A DNA stretch of 64,000 nucleotides. It comes from Desulfobacter postgatei 2ac9 (GTDB taxonomy: Bacteria > Desulfobacterota > Desulfobacteria > Desulfobacterales > Desulfobacteraceae). The translations under genes were made by a program, and so were the position numbers. Positions 35,884 to 45,306 of the stretch are shown one piece after another (within the stretch, counting starts at the first letter, position 1; every line of letters begins with the position of its first letter). A model generated the notes under the pieces. The model worked only from the letters and a program-made list of their open reading frames with translations, searched no databases and had not been told where the DNA came from. Location of the stretch: the NCBI RefSeq assembly GCF_000233695.2, contig NZ_CM001488.1, positions 3,032,279 to 3,096,278 on the forward strand. Direction: 5' to 3'.

Positions 35884-36544
35884 CCCAAAGAAAGCTAACA
35901 TAATGGATACGTCAGCAATTAAGGCCGTTGTGTTTGATTGTGACGGCGTCATGTTTGATACGGCTCTGGCCAACCGTAAATTTTATAATGATCTTTTGGC
36001 CGCTTTTAATAAAGCCCCCCTTGACGATGAGCAGTTTAAAAATATTCATATGATGACGGTAAGGGCTGCTGTTGAATATCTTTATCCGGAAATGGATGAC
36101 CACCAGCCTGTATACAAAATGATTAAAAGCATCGGTTATGAAAGTGTGGTGCCTTTGATGCTGATGGAACCGGGCCTTATTGAGTTGCTTGATGCAATAA
36201 AGCAGGCAGGCCTGGTGCGCGGTGTGGCCACGAACCGGACAAATACCATGGGACGTGTGCTGATTGAACATAAGCTGAAAAAGTCATTTGATATTGTTGT
36301 CACGGCATCGGATGTCGCAAATCCCAAACCCTTTCCTGACCAGCTTGAAAAAATTATGGGGGCGTATGCGCTGGTGCCTAAACAGCTTGTGTTTATCGGG
36401 GATTCCATATACGATAAAAAGGCTGCTGAATCTGCTGGTACATGGTTCATAGCATTTAAGCAGCCCGGGCTTGAAGCCCACGCCCATGCAGTATCCATGG
36501 ATGAGGTGGGAGGACTGTTAAAGTTAAGCAAATATAATTCTTGA
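35876..36544 (+). CDS. HAD-superfamily hydrolase (phosphoglycolate phosphatase-like)
   Basis: 222 residues. HAD motif I is VFDCDGVMFDTA (about residues 19-30), motif II is in GVATNRTNTMG, motif III/IV are NPKPFPDQ and FIGDSIYDKKAA. A helical cap lies between motifs I and II. It overlaps the DUF1573 gene by 8 bases, which implies ribosomes reach the end of that gene. Substrate unknown; a phosphoglycolate or other small sugar phosphate is likely. Confidence 0.88.
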   Translation: MNSPKKANIMDTSAIKAVVFDCDGVMFDTALANRKFYNDLLAAFNKAPLDDEQFKNIHMMTVRAAVEYLYPEMDDHQPVYKMIKSIGYESVVPLMLMEPGLIELLDAIKQAGLVRGVATNRTNTMGRVLIEHKLKKSFDIVVTASDVANPKPFPDQLEKIMGAYALVPKQLVFIGDSIYDKKAAESAGTWFIAFKQPGLEAHAHAVSMDEVGGLLKLSKYNS

Positions 36545-36569
36545 CAAATCAGCCAATCATCATTAAATT
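36541..36569 (+). promoter_or_regulatory. Sigma-70-like promoter for sat
   Basis: TTGACA (36541-36546), a 17-base spacer and TAAATT (36564-36569, 4/6 to TATAAT). It begins at the last codon of the HAD gene and gives a leader of about 90 bases before sat. Confidence 0.55.
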
Positions 36570-36666
36570 TTACAAGATTTTTAAATAAAATTGAAGTCAG
36601 GTGCCGGGTCAAGGCATTTGACACCTATAATGGCAGTTAACCATAGATTAAGGAGAATGACGTAAT

Positions 36667-37944
36667 ATGTCTAAATTAGTTGCACCCCATGGCGGAAAAG
36701 GTCTTGTATGCTGCAAACTTGAAGGCGCTGCTCTGGAAGCTGAACGGAAAAAAGCCGCAGGTCTGAAAAAAATCGAAATCTCTTCCCAGGTTAAAGGCGA
36801 CTTGATCATGCTGGGTATCGGCGGTTTCTCTCCGCTGAACGGCTTTATGACCAAAGCTGACTGGAAAAGCGTTTGCGAAGACTTCCTGCTGGCTAATGGT
36901 ACTTTCTGGCCGGTTCCTGTTATGCTCGATGCTTCTGCTGCTGATGCCGCAGCAATCAAAGTTGGCGATGAGATCACCCTGGAAAGAAATGGTGAGATTT
37001 ATGCCACCATGAAGATCGAAGAAAAATTCGAAATGACTGAAGCCGAGAAAAAATGGGAATGTGAAAAAGTTTACAAAGGTCATGGCGAAGAGTCTGATGA
37101 CAAAGTATTCTGGGAAATCGCACTGAAAGATCATCCCGGCGTTCAAATGGTTATGGCCAGAAAAGAGTTCTGCCTGGCTGGTCCTGTAAAAGTACTCTCC
37201 GAAGGCGAGTTCCCCGAAAAATTCAAAGGCGTATACCTGACTCCTGCTGAAACCCGCGCTATCATGGATGAAAAAGGCTGGGCAAACGTTGCTTCCATGC
37301 AGCTGAGAAACCCCATGCACAGATCCCACGAACATCTGTGCAAGATCGCCCTTGACGTATGTGACGGCGTTCTGATCCACTCCCTGATCGGTAACCTGAA
37401 ACCTGGCGACATCCCCGCAGACGTACGTATCAAATGTATCGACACCCTGATCAAGGGTTACTTTGTACCGGAACACGTTATTAATGCCGGTTACCCCCTT
37501 GACATGAGATATGCCGGTCCCCGTGAAGCCCTGCTTCATGCCACCTTCCGCCAGAATTACGGCGTTAACAAGATGATCATCGGTCGTGACCATGCCGGCG
37601 TTGGTGACTTCTACACCCTGTTCGAAGCCCAGGAAATTTTTGATACCATCCCCACTCCGGAAGACCCAGGCAAACGCCTGCTGTGCGAACCGTTGAAAAT
37701 CGACTGGACCTTCTACTGCCACAAATGCGACGGTATGGCTTCCATGAGAACCTGCCCCCATGGCAAAGACGACCGTGTTATCCTCTCCGGCACCAAACTG
37801 CGTCACGCCTTGTCCAACAACCAACCTGTTGTTGATCACTTTGGCCGTGAAGAAGTTTTGGTTATCCTTAGAGAATACTATGCCAGCCTGACCGAAAAGG
37901 TTGAAGTAAAACTGCAGAGCCATGCAGAAGGCACCAAGATGTAA
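36667..37944 (+). CDS. sat: Sulfate adenylyltransferase (dissimilatory ATP sulfurylase)
   Basis: Sat activates sulfate with ATP to APS, the first step of sulfate respiration. Family motifs: NPMHRSHEHL (nucleotide-binding H-x-x-H, about residues 216-225), GRDHAGVGDFY (about 308-318) and a Cys-rich segment with CHKCDGMASMRTCPHG. 425 aa without a C-terminal APS kinase matches sulfate reducers. The coding sequence is strongly biased toward a few codons, unlike its neighbours, which suggests very high expression. AAGGAG precedes the start and a strong terminator follows. Confidence 0.97.
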   Translation: MSKLVAPHGGKGLVCCKLEGAALEAERKKAAGLKKIEISSQVKGDLIMLGIGGFSPLNGFMTKADWKSVCEDFLLANGTFWPVPVMLDASAADAAAIKVGDEITLERNGEIYATMKIEEKFEMTEAEKKWECEKVYKGHGEESDDKVFWEIALKDHPGVQMVMARKEFCLAGPVKVLSEGEFPEKFKGVYLTPAETRAIMDEKGWANVASMQLRNPMHRSHEHLCKIALDVCDGVLIHSLIGNLKPGDIPADVRIKCIDTLIKGYFVPEHVINAGYPLDMRYAGPREALLHATFRQNYGVNKMIIGRDHAGVGDFYTLFEAQEIFDTIPTPEDPGKRLLCEPLKIDWTFYCHKCDGMASMRTCPHGKDDRVILSGTKLRHALSNNQPVVDHFGREEVLVILREYYASLTEKVEVKLQSHAEGTKM

Positions 37945-37991
37945 TTAAAGGATTTTCCTTCACTGACATCTGTTTGGTGATCTAAATTAAG

Positions 37992-38027
37992 GCGGCCCTT
38001 TCCTTGACTGGAAAGGGCCGCTTTTTT
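37992..38027 (+). terminator. Rho-independent terminator of sat
   Basis: GCGGCCCTTTCC (37992-38003) pairs with GGAAAGGGCCGC (38010-38021) around a 6-base loop and is followed by six T residues. It ends the single-gene sat transcript just before the convergent PiT gene. Confidence 0.95.
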
Positions 38028-38056
38028 ATTTGGCAACTTGCCAACGTTTTGAATTT

Positions 38057-40357
38057 TTACTTTAAAGCTACTTTAAAGCTGTGGACAAAATGCAGTCCTC
38101 TGCATGCGTTAGCGCCGTCTTCCGAGGGCAGGGCCTCATTGAATATTTCCAACAGCTTAACGGTTTGTTTGGCCATCATGACGCAATTGCCTGAAATGGC
38201 GTAGTACATGATGCTCAGACGTGTTTTTGAGGACTCTTCCCTGATTCTGGCAATTTGATTGGCATTGTATTCATCCACAAGATCTCTGAGATAGTGGAAT
38301 CTTGCCCCGATGTGGCTGCAGTCCACAATATCCTTTTTATTAAATGCGATTTCAACCTGCTCAAAAATGTAAAGCATTTCTGTTTTGACCTCTTTGAGTT
38401 CCTCAATCTGGGCCTGTAAAAGCCCTTTATGGCGGTTGGCCACATGCATGGTGGATCTGATCACCGTATCTCTGTGTCCATCGTTCAGTTTCTGAAGGCG
38501 CCGGATAATCTGGTAATAGTTGTAAGACCCCTTGTGATCCGTACGCTGCAGGAGCCGTAACACTTTAAAAATATTTGCAATGATTATATTGCTGCTCATC
38601 TGGAACTGCTTGACCTTCCTGCGCTGCTCCCTTAAGGTATCCAAATCCTCTTCAAACAGCGCATTAAACGTGGTTTTCAAAGAGAGCCGTATGCTCCGAA
38701 GATGAAGGGCAAGATGGTCAAATGTGGCTGAAACAGAAGACGGGAAATTTACCACCTCTTCAAGGTGGTAAATGGTGATCTCCTCTTTGGTCTTTTCAGT
38801 GCCTTCGTGATGCTTTTTGTTCCTGTGGATCATAAAAAAGACAAAGATCATCAGGCCGGCGACACCGGGCATTTTGAAATAGTAGATGATATAGGCGCAG
38901 ATAAAAGACGCCGCAAAGGCAATAAAGGCGGTCATAAACCAGCCACCTATCACTGTCAAAACGCCGGTGATACGGTATACGGCGGTTTCCCTGCCCCAGG
39001 CCTGGTCGGAAAAGGAAGACCCCATGGCCACCATAAACGTCACATAGGTGGTGGATAAAGGCAGTTTTAGAGACGTGGCCAGGGAGACCACGGCAGATGC
39101 CACCATCAGGTTTACGGACGCACGCAACAGATCAAATGATGGTTTCTCCTTTCCCCCGACATGGGTATCCTCGGGGATCGGGCTGATTCTTTTGGCCACA
39201 ATTTCACCAATGACGGTGGGGGACACGGCTTTGACAGAGGCAAACAGGCTGTGGAACAGGTTGACGATGCGCCTGGAGAGCCAGACGGATTCGAATCGCT
39301 CCATGCATTCATCCTGCTGGCCCAGGCTGATTTCGGTTTCGGTCACTGTCCTTGCCTTTCGTGATACCCAGAGAGTGAGCACCATGATGGCGCCTGCAAT
39401 GAGCATGATAAAGGTCTGGGTGTGTACTTTTCCCCCCAGTGCCCCCATGGTGATATTCATGGGATCCGATGAGGCCAGAGCAGTTCTGAAGGCATTCAGC
39501 CCTGCCAGGGGCACACCGATAAAATTAACAAGATCGTTGGCGGCAAATGCCATGGCCAGAGCAAAGGTGCCGGAAAGAACAATGGGTTTAAGAATGTTTA
39601 TTTTGAATGCGCTGATAAGAATTTGAAGGATGATAGTTGAGGTTGCGAAGATACCGCCCATGATAATTAACGAGTGGCTATTTATCCATGCCACCATTTG
39701 TGGATCCATGAACGTAGCCCCTTTAGCGCCTTTTACAAGGATGAAAAAGGTGATGGCGGTAAGGGCCAGACCGCCCCATAACGCGCCATAATATTTCAGC
39801 CGTTTTTCATAATTAAAGGTAAAGATAAGTCTGGCTATAAACTGAATAGTTGCACCTGATGCAAATGCCACGATAATGGATAATAATATCCCAAAGATTA
39901 TGGTGATGGCGTTGGTCGAGTTGATATAATCCAAAAGTCCAAGGCCCGAATCAGCATGGGCTGCAAGTTTTATCATGGACAGGGCAACGGCAGCCCCGAG
40001 CAACTCAAATACAATGGATACGGTCGTGGAGGTGGGCAGGCCATATGTGTTGAAAAGATCTAAAAGCAGGATGTCCGTGATCATGACAGCCAGAAAGATG
40101 GTCAGAAGTTCGGGCATGGTAAAAAGTTCGGGATGAAAAATACCCTTCCGGGCAACCTCCATCATGCCTGCTGAAAAAGTAACGCCGGTCAGAATACCGG
40201 CACTGGCAATAATCATGATCACTTTAAACGGTGCGGCCTTGGATCCGATTGAGGAGTTTAAAAAATTCACTGCATCATTGGTGACTCCAACAATCAGATC
40301 AAAAATTGCAAACAGGATCAGCATCCCTACAATGACATAGCATATTTCAATGCTCAT
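38057..40357 (-). CDS. PiT-family inorganic phosphate transporter with PhoU-like C-terminal domain
   Basis: 766 residues. The membrane part (about 1-520) has both PiT signature repeats: GVTNDAVNFLNSSIGSKAA near the N-terminus and AANDLVNFIGVPLAG in the middle, plus GLPTSTTVSIVFE and PLSTTYVTFMVAMG. The C-terminal 240 residues are cytosolic and helical with a PhoU-like pattern. Separate pit and phoU-like genes are the rule in many bacteria; here they are fused. It likely couples phosphate (or sulfate, as in CysP relatives) uptake to a cation. The sat neighbour makes a sulfate role conceivable but the sequence reads as PiT. Confidence 0.88.
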   Translation of the reverse strand: MSIEICYVIVGMLILFAIFDLIVGVTNDAVNFLNSSIGSKAAPFKVIMIIASAGILTGVTFSAGMMEVARKGIFHPELFTMPELLTIFLAVMITDILLLDLFNTYGLPTSTTVSIVFELLGAAVALSMIKLAAHADSGLGLLDYINSTNAITIIFGILLSIIVAFASGATIQFIARLIFTFNYEKRLKYYGALWGGLALTAITFFILVKGAKGATFMDPQMVAWINSHSLIIMGGIFATSTIILQILISAFKINILKPIVLSGTFALAMAFAANDLVNFIGVPLAGLNAFRTALASSDPMNITMGALGGKVHTQTFIMLIAGAIMVLTLWVSRKARTVTETEISLGQQDECMERFESVWLSRRIVNLFHSLFASVKAVSPTVIGEIVAKRISPIPEDTHVGGKEKPSFDLLRASVNLMVASAVVSLATSLKLPLSTTYVTFMVAMGSSFSDQAWGRETAVYRITGVLTVIGGWFMTAFIAFAASFICAYIIYYFKMPGVAGLMIFVFFMIHRNKKHHEGTEKTKEEITIYHLEEVVNFPSSVSATFDHLALHLRSIRLSLKTTFNALFEEDLDTLREQRRKVKQFQMSSNIIIANIFKVLRLLQRTDHKGSYNYYQIIRRLQKLNDGHRDTVIRSTMHVANRHKGLLQAQIEELKEVKTEMLYIFEQVEIAFNKKDIVDCSHIGARFHYLRDLVDEYNANQIARIREESSKTRLSIMYYAISGNCVMMAKQTVKLLEIFNEALPSEDGANACRGLHFVHSFKVALK

Positions 40358-40422
40358 GGTGTTTTTATTTCCTTTGTGAAAGTTGGATATCTATTCGGGA
40401 CGAAGTACGTCTGTCCGTTTTA

Positions 40423-40440
40423 TTAGAATTGCAATCCTAA
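40423..40440. promoter_or_regulatory. 18-bp palindrome upstream of PiT gene
   Basis: TTAGAATTGCAATCCTAA is symmetric at all but one pair, with half-sites TTAGAAT and ATCCTAA. It lies 66 bases before the PiT start codon, where an operator would be. No Pho box was seen. Confidence 0.4.
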
Positions 40441-40595
40441 CAATATTCTCACACTTTGCAAATATTTTATCCCTTATAAGGCTTTTGGCCCTGATTTGGC
40501 AAGGGGTTTATCAACCTGTAGCGTATAGTCACGTTTTGTGCGTCATCGGTAGTGGTTGAATCCCGGATTAAGGGAGGGATGATCTACCTAACTTT

Positions 40596-41435
40596 TTAAG
40601 AACGTTTTTTAAGGGCTAAAATCATGTCGTAAACCTTGGGTTTAGGGCGGTTGGCAAGTTCAGCTATCTTTTTTGCAAGTTCACCGGTCCGCATATCCTG
40701 ATTCAGGCCATCCATGATCATGATCTCTATCTGGTCTGAAGATAAATCGGCGGGCTGTTCATCCGCGCCTTTAATAAACAGGACACATTCGCCTTTGACG
40801 ATCTCTCTTACCTCAAGGGTGGATAAAATAAGAGATAAGGGCCCAGGAATAAACTCCTCATACTGTTTTGTCAATTCCCTGGCGAGACAGGCCTGGCGGT
40901 CGCCAAACGCCATTATGGCCGAAGATATCAGCCGCATAATGCGCCTGGGCGATTCATAAAATATCAGTGTGGCCTTGTGACGGGCGGCATCATTGAGAAA
41001 GCTCTCCAGGCGGCCCTGTTTTTTAGGCGGAAAGCCCAGGAAGATAAAGGAGTCTGTGGGCAGGCCGGATGCGCTCAATCCGGTAAGCGCCGCATTGCAT
41101 CCGGGAACCGGCACTATGGGTATGCCTTTTTCTTGGGCTTGGGAAACCAGACGGTACCCGGGATCTGAAATTAAAGGCGTACCTGCATCGCTGATCAAGG
41201 CGATGGTAGTCCCGGTTTCAAGCCGTTGGATCAGGTCATGGGCTTTTTGGGTTTCATTGTACTCATGACAGGCAATCGCGGGGGTTGTGATGCCGTAATG
41301 ACCCAGCAGTTTTTTTGAGTGGCGGGTGTCTTCGGCCGCAATCAGGTCCACCTCTTTTAGAATGCGTACCGCCCGGAATGTCATATCTTCAAGATTGCCT
41401 ATAGGCGTTGCCACGATATAAAGAGTGCCGGACAT
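40596..41435 (-). CDS. rsmI: 16S rRNA 2'-O-methyltransferase RsmI
   Basis: RsmI methylates C1402 of 16S rRNA. The N-terminal VATPIGNLEDMTFRA and the central SDAGTPLISDPGYRLV are diagnostic; FLGFPPKKQGR follows. Start placed at ATG 41435 (M-S-G-T-L-Y-I-V) behind AAGGAT; an upstream in-frame start adds seven residues. 279 aa, normal. Last gene of a long leftward operon from ffh. Confidence 0.94.
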   Translation of the reverse strand: MSGTLYIVATPIGNLEDMTFRAVRILKEVDLIAAEDTRHSKKLLGHYGITTPAIACHEYNETQKAHDLIQRLETGTTIALISDAGTPLISDPGYRLVSQAQEKGIPIVPVPGCNAALTGLSASGLPTDSFIFLGFPPKKQGRLESFLNDAARHKATLIFYESPRRIMRLISSAIMAFGDRQACLARELTKQYEEFIPGPLSLILSTLEVREIVKGECVLFIKGADEQPADLSSDQIEIMIMDGLNQDMRTGELAKKIAELANRPKPKVYDMILALKKRS

Positions 41436-41436
41436 C

Positions 41437-41811
41437 TTAAGATCCTTGAAAGGCATTGGGGATCACAGTGATGTCGCAGGCGGTGTGCGAAGCGTCCTTG
41501 TATAACACCTCCACCACATCAAACCGCAGCCGGGTGTTGGTGATTTTATTTAGGCTTAGATAGTACTGGGCGCCCATGATAATTTTTTTTTGCTTGGCTG
41601 TTGTTACACCTTCCCGGGGTAAGCCTTTTTTTACGCCTGTCCGGGTTTTCACTTCAATAAAGCATAAGGTGTCAACGTCTCTTGCGATGATATCGATTTC
41701 AAACTGCGGGGTTGAATAATTGGATTCCAATATTTTATAGCCCCGCGATAAAAGGAGCTTCCGGGCCGCCCGTTCTCCCTTTTTTCCAAGCGCTATTCCC
41801 CCAAGGCTCAT
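41437..41811 (-). CDS. YraN/UPF0102 family endonuclease-like protein
   Basis: 124 residues of the UPF0102 type: G-E-R-A-A-R-K-L-L-L then Y-K-I-L-E-S-N-Y, E-I-D-I-I-A and FIEVKTRT, i.e. the E-x-D...E-x-K pattern of the restriction-endonuclease-like fold. It overlaps rnhB by 4 bases. The function is not firmly known. Confidence 0.92.
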   Translation of the reverse strand: MSLGGIALGKKGERAARKLLLSRGYKILESNYSTPQFEIDIIARDVDTLCFIEVKTRTGVKKGLPREGVTTAKQKKIIMGAQYYLSLNKITNTRLRFDVVEVLYKDASHTACDITVIPNAFQGS

Positions 41812-42434
41812 ATATCCTTTACACCCTTGAAACTTTTGCGATGAATGGGGCAGGGGCCATGGGTCAGGATCGCCTGCTTGTGGGCTTTGGTTGGGTATCC
41901 TTTATGCCGCTTAAATTCATATTCAGGATATTGTAAGTCAAGGTCCGTCATGATCCGGTCCCGGGTGACCTTGGCCAGAATAGAGGCTGCTGCAATGGAC
42001 AGGCTCAAGGTGTCCCCTTTAATGACAGGACGCTGATCTATGTTACTGTCTATGGTAAACTTGCCGTCTATGAGCAGATAATCCGGGATAAGTCCTAAAT
42101 CGTCAACCGCCCGTTTCATGGAGAGCAGGGATGCCTGCAAAATATTAATCCGGTCAATTTCTCCGTGGTCGGCTATGCCGATGCCAAATGCTATGGCCTG
42201 GCTTTGGATCACTGGAAAAAGCGCCGCTCTTTTTTTTTCGGAAAGTTTTTTAGAATCATTAATGCCGGGAATATCAAAATTTTCAGGCAGAACCACCGCC
42301 GCAGACACGACAGGGCCGGCAAGGGGTCCCCTGCCGGCCTCGTCAACACCTGCAATTATTTTATATCCACCCAACATAGCCTGGTTTTCAAAGACCAGCA
42401 TATCGGCTGGAAAATTGGCGCGGGTATCAGGCAA
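41808..42434 (-). CDS. rnhB: Ribonuclease HII
   Basis: RNase HII cuts RNA in RNA-DNA hybrids and at single ribonucleotides. [14 protein letters not shown] carries the catalytic Asp and Glu; [12 protein letters not shown] and [11 protein letters not shown] are also typical. The 42434 start is a TTG overlapping rplS; an ATG at 42401 (M-L-V-F-E-N) would give a more usual N-terminus, and I cannot decide between them. Confidence 0.94.
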   Translation of the reverse strand: MPDTRANFPADMLVFENQAMLGGYKIIAGVDEAGRGPLAGPVVSAAVVLPENFDIPGINDSKKLSEKKRAALFPVIQSQAIAFGIGIADHGEIDRINILQASLLSMKRAVDDLGLIPDYLLIDGKFTIDSNIDQRPVIKGDTLSLSIAAASILAKVTRDRIMTDLDLQYPEYEFKRHKGYPTKAHKQAILTHGPCPIHRKSFKGVKDI

Positions 42435-42780
42435 AGCGTTTTTCTTTGATTCTTGCAGCTTTGCCGCGCAAATTTCTCAAATAGTAAAGTTTTGATCTTC
42501 TTACACGTCCCCGGGTGATCAGTTCAACTTTGTCAATGCCAGGGGAATAAAGGGGGAAAATTCTTTCAACACCTACGCCGCCGGAAATCTTTCTAACGGT
42601 GAACCGGGCGCTTGAAAGGCCTCCGGTTTTTTTGATAACAACGCCCTCGAAAACCTGAACGCGTTCTTTTTCACCTTCCCTGATTTTTACATGGACCTTT
42701 ACGGTATCCCCGGAGTCGAAATTCGGGATGTCAAGGCGCATCTGTTCTCTTTCAATTTTTTGGATTAGGTTTGCTGTCAT
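42427..42780 (-). CDS. rplS: 50S ribosomal protein L19
   Basis: 117 residues with the L19 core: [12 protein letters not shown], then [29 protein letters not shown] and [19 protein letters not shown] component of the 30S-50S bridge. Overlaps the rnhB start by 8 bases. Confidence 0.97.
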   Translation of the reverse strand: MTANLIQKIEREQMRLDIPNFDSGDTVKVHVKIREGEKERVQVFEGVVIKKTGGLSSARFTVRKISGGVGVERIFPLYSPGIDKVELITRGRVRRSKLYYLRNLRGKAARIKEKRFA

Positions 42781-42800
42781 GTTTTGTTCCTTCTATTTTT

Positions 42801-43421
42801 TCAGCCGTTTATTAATCTGTCTAAATATATGGATGCCGCGGACCGGACGCTTAAGTGATTATATGATCCTGCCCCCTGTATGGGCTCAAGGACATGGTCA
42901 CACTGATTGATTACTTCCGGTGCCAGCCCCCATGCCGTACCAAACACGATCACATGGGGGGCATTACCCTTCAATTCCTGTCCAAGTTTTCTGCAACTGT
43001 GTGTGGGGTGCCGGGTGTTGGCGCTGGTGGCTACTTTAACCACGACCTGCCCCTGTTCATTTTCTATATCATTGCAGACTGCTTCAAATGTATCCGCCAC
43101 CCTGATCCTTTCAAGGGCGGATTTTCGTGCCGGATTAACTCTTCCGCCATGGCCGTTTGTCCAGTGTTCCATGATCTGGAAGGCCAGGGCTCTCTGGTCT
43201 TCATAGGGGGTGACCACGTAATATGCCTTTACACCGAATGTCCTGCCTGCCCTGGCAATGTCATGCAGATCCATGTTGGTCAGGGCTGATCCCGTGATTT
43301 CTCCTCTTTTATTGACCACAGGGTAGTGGATCAATGCCAGGTAAAGATTCGGCGTGTTATGTTCCGTTTCCGACCCCTGGCCTGTGGGGCCTTGATCTAT
43401 TGGTTCATCTGTTGAATTCAT
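42801..43421 (-). CDS. SPOUT-type RNA methyltransferase (PF09936-like)
   Basis: 206 residues. The first 25 are a polar leader, then L-Y-L-A-L-I-H-Y-P-V-V-N and TNMDLHDIARAGRTFGV, and the C-terminal FGTAWGLAPEVI and GAGSYNHLSVRSAASI, which form the deep-knot AdoMet site of SPOUT enzymes. It is commonly inserted between trmD and rplS in deltaproteobacteria. Target RNA unknown. Overlaps the trmD stop by four bases. Confidence 0.88.
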   Translation of the reverse strand: MNSTDEPIDQGPTGQGSETEHNTPNLYLALIHYPVVNKRGEITGSALTNMDLHDIARAGRTFGVKAYYVVTPYEDQRALAFQIMEHWTNGHGGRVNPARKSALERIRVADTFEAVCNDIENEQGQVVVKVATSANTRHPTHSCRKLGQELKGNAPHVIVFGTAWGLAPEVINQCDHVLEPIQGAGSYNHLSVRSAASIYLDRLING

Positions 43422-44170
43422 TTATCAATAAGTGCCTCAAGCTCCCGGCACCACTGCCGTAAAATTTCTTTTTCTTCATTATCCAGCACCCGGGTTTTAA
43501 ACAGGTCCGGACGCTTGATAAATGTTCGTTCCAGAGCAGATCGCCTGCGCCATTGCCGGATTTTTTCATGGTTTCCGGACAAAAGCACACCGGGTACGCC
43601 CATTTCCTCATATATCTCGGGCCGGGTATACTGGGCATATTCCAGGCGGTTGTCCATAAATGATTCACACTGGGATGATTCATTGTTTCCCAGCACCCCG
43701 GGGATCATTCTTGCAACGGCATCAATAACCGCCATGGCAGCAATCTCTCCGCCGGTCATCACAAAATCTCCCACACAGATCTCTTCATCCACCTGGCGGA
43801 CATAGACCCGCTCGTCAATACCCTCGTACCGGCCGCAGATTAAAATAAGGTCCTGTCGATTTGCGGCAAGTTCACAGGCCCGGGCCTGGGTAAATGGTCT
43901 GCCCTGGGGGCTTAAATACACCACCCAAGGGCTGGGAGAGGTTTGTCTGGCAGAATCAATCGCTTTTTCCAAAGGTCCCGGCATCATTACCATGCCGCTT
44001 CCTCCGCCATAGGGGCGGTCATCTACACTGTTATGCCGATCTGAAGCAAAATCCCGGATGTTGATGCTGTCTGCGCTGATAACCTTTCGGTTCAAAGCCC
44101 TGGCCATGATGCCGTTGGCAAAAAAAACTTCCATAAATTCCGGAAACAGTGTCAATACGGTAAACTTCAT
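43418..44170 (-). CDS. trmD: tRNA (guanine-37-N1)-methyltransferase
   Basis: 250 residues. It begins FTVLTLFPEFME, continues with DRPYGGGSGMVMMPGPLEKA, and has the knot block LSPQGRPFT and GDFVMTGGEIAAM. It makes m1G37. 7-base gap from rimM. Confidence 0.97.
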   Translation of the reverse strand: MKFTVLTLFPEFMEVFFANGIMARALNRKVISADSINIRDFASDRHNSVDDRPYGGGSGMVMMPGPLEKAIDSARQTSPSPWVVYLSPQGRPFTQARACELAANRQDLILICGRYEGIDERVYVRQVDEEICVGDFVMTGGEIAAMAVIDAVARMIPGVLGNNESSQCESFMDNRLEYAQYTRPEIYEEMGVPGVLLSGNHEKIRQWRRRSALERTFIKRPDLFKTRVLDNEEKEILRQWCRELEALIDK

Positions 44171-44177
44171 GGGAAAA

Positions 44178-44720
44178 TCAGTCCGTGATGAAGCCTTCGG
44201 GCAACTGTGTTGAAATTACGCCGGTCTCAAGGTTTATATCCTTGACAAATACGGCATTCATAGGGATGAGCACTTCCTGTTTCCCCCGGGACGTTTTATT
44301 TGTAACAACCAGGATATCATCCGCAGCTGTGGGAAAAAGCTGCTCAACGCTTCCAACTTCGCCTTTACAGGTATCTACAACCGTCAACCCGATCAGATCC
44401 TGCCAGTACCAGGTATCTTCATCCAGGTCCGGCAGTTTGGTTTTATCAACCAGGACAAGCTTACCCACAAGGGCTTCCGAGGCTTCCCGGGTACTGACCC
44501 CTTCAAGGGTTAAAAGTACGCCTTTTTTATACCTGCCGGTTTGGATTATCACATATTCCCGGCCAGGGTCCAGGGTCTTGTCCTCATCTTTGAGTACCAC
44601 GTCAAGCCCTGGGGTAAAGGTGTCGGGCGACTGGGCCCAGGACCAAACTTTAAGGTTGCCCCCAAGGCCGTGAACGCCCGTGACTTTGCCGATGGTCAGC
44701 CAGGTATCCGAAGATTCCAT
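44178..44720 (-). CDS. rimM: 16S rRNA maturation factor RimM
   Basis: 180 residues: an N-terminal RimM domain with IGKVTGVHGLGGNLKVW and a C-terminal PRC-barrel (WYWQDLIGLTVVD, then EVLIPMNAVFVKDI). It helps assemble the 30S head. I use the ATG at 44720; a TTG at 44732 overlapping the khpA stop is also in frame. Confidence 0.95.
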   Translation of the reverse strand: MESSDTWLTIGKVTGVHGLGGNLKVWSWAQSPDTFTPGLDVVLKDEDKTLDPGREYVIIQTGRYKKGVLLTLEGVSTREASEALVGKLVLVDKTKLPDLDEDTWYWQDLIGLTVVDTCKGEVGSVEQLFPTAADDILVVTNKTSRGKQEVLIPMNAVFVKDINLETGVISTQLPEGFITD

Positions 44721-44724
44721 GGAA

Positions 44725-44955
44725 CTACTCAATGATTTCCAGTACCGTGCGTTTTTTCAGTTTTGTGGCTGCGGCACTCAGGATAGTTCTCATGGCCCTG
44801 GCGGATCTGCCCTGTTTACCGATAACTTTGCCCAGGTCTTCCTTTGCCACCTTGAGTTCAAGCACCGAAGTCTGGTCTCCTGTCACTTCAGATACCTGAA
44901 CCTCATCTGGATTGTCTACCAATGCCTTTGCTAAATACTCAATCAGCTCTTTCAT
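44725..44955 (-). CDS. khpA: KH-domain RNA-binding protein KhpA
   Basis: 76 residues with a single KH domain: [22 protein letters not shown], where G-K-x-G is the RNA-binding loop. Found between rpsP and rimM in many bacteria; binds RNA broadly, with KhpB as partner in some. Confidence 0.94.
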   Translation of the reverse strand: MKELIEYLAKALVDNPDEVQVSEVTGDQTSVLELKVAKEDLGKVIGKQGRSARAMRTILSAAATKLKKRTVLEIIE

Positions 44956-45035
44956 AAAAACGTCTCCTAATCAATGACATAAGGGCCCGGCCGTTTTCAA
45001 GGCGTCTACAGCGATTCTATTCTTTTAAGGTACCC

Positions 45036-45290
45036 TTAGGCAGGAACGCTTTGAGCACTCTGTTTTTTAAGGATACTTTTTACCGTTGTGGTGGGTATTG
45101 CACCCTGTTCCAGCCAGTACTGCACCCGGTCCTGTTTCAGGGTGATAACGGCCGGATTCTGCATGGGATCATAGGTGCCGACGGCTTCAAGGAACTTGCC
45201 GTCCCTGGGTGCCTGAATATCGGCGGCAACAATTCTGTAAAAGGGTTTCTTCTTGGTGCCTTTACGAGTAAGTCTGAGTTTTACTGCCAT
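45036..45290 (-). CDS. rpsP: 30S ribosomal protein S16
   Basis: 84 residues beginning [11 protein letters not shown] and containing [20 protein letters not shown], the S16 core. Only 16 bases after ffh, so probably in the same transcript. Confidence 0.97.
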   Translation of the reverse strand: MAVKLRLTRKGTKKKPFYRIVAADIQAPRDGKFLEAVGTYDPMQNPAVITLKQDRVQYWLEQGAIPTTTVKSILKKQSAQSVPA

Positions 45291-45306
45291 AGTTCTTGTT
45301 CTCTCC

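Noticed and set aside
36676..37923. A 415-codon frame antisense to sat
   Set aside because: It mirrors the highly biased codon use of sat; such bias often keeps the opposite frame open. No family resemblance.
39280..39305. tRNA-like GGATTCGAATC
   Set aside because: It is inside the PiT coding region and cannot be extended into a cloverleaf.
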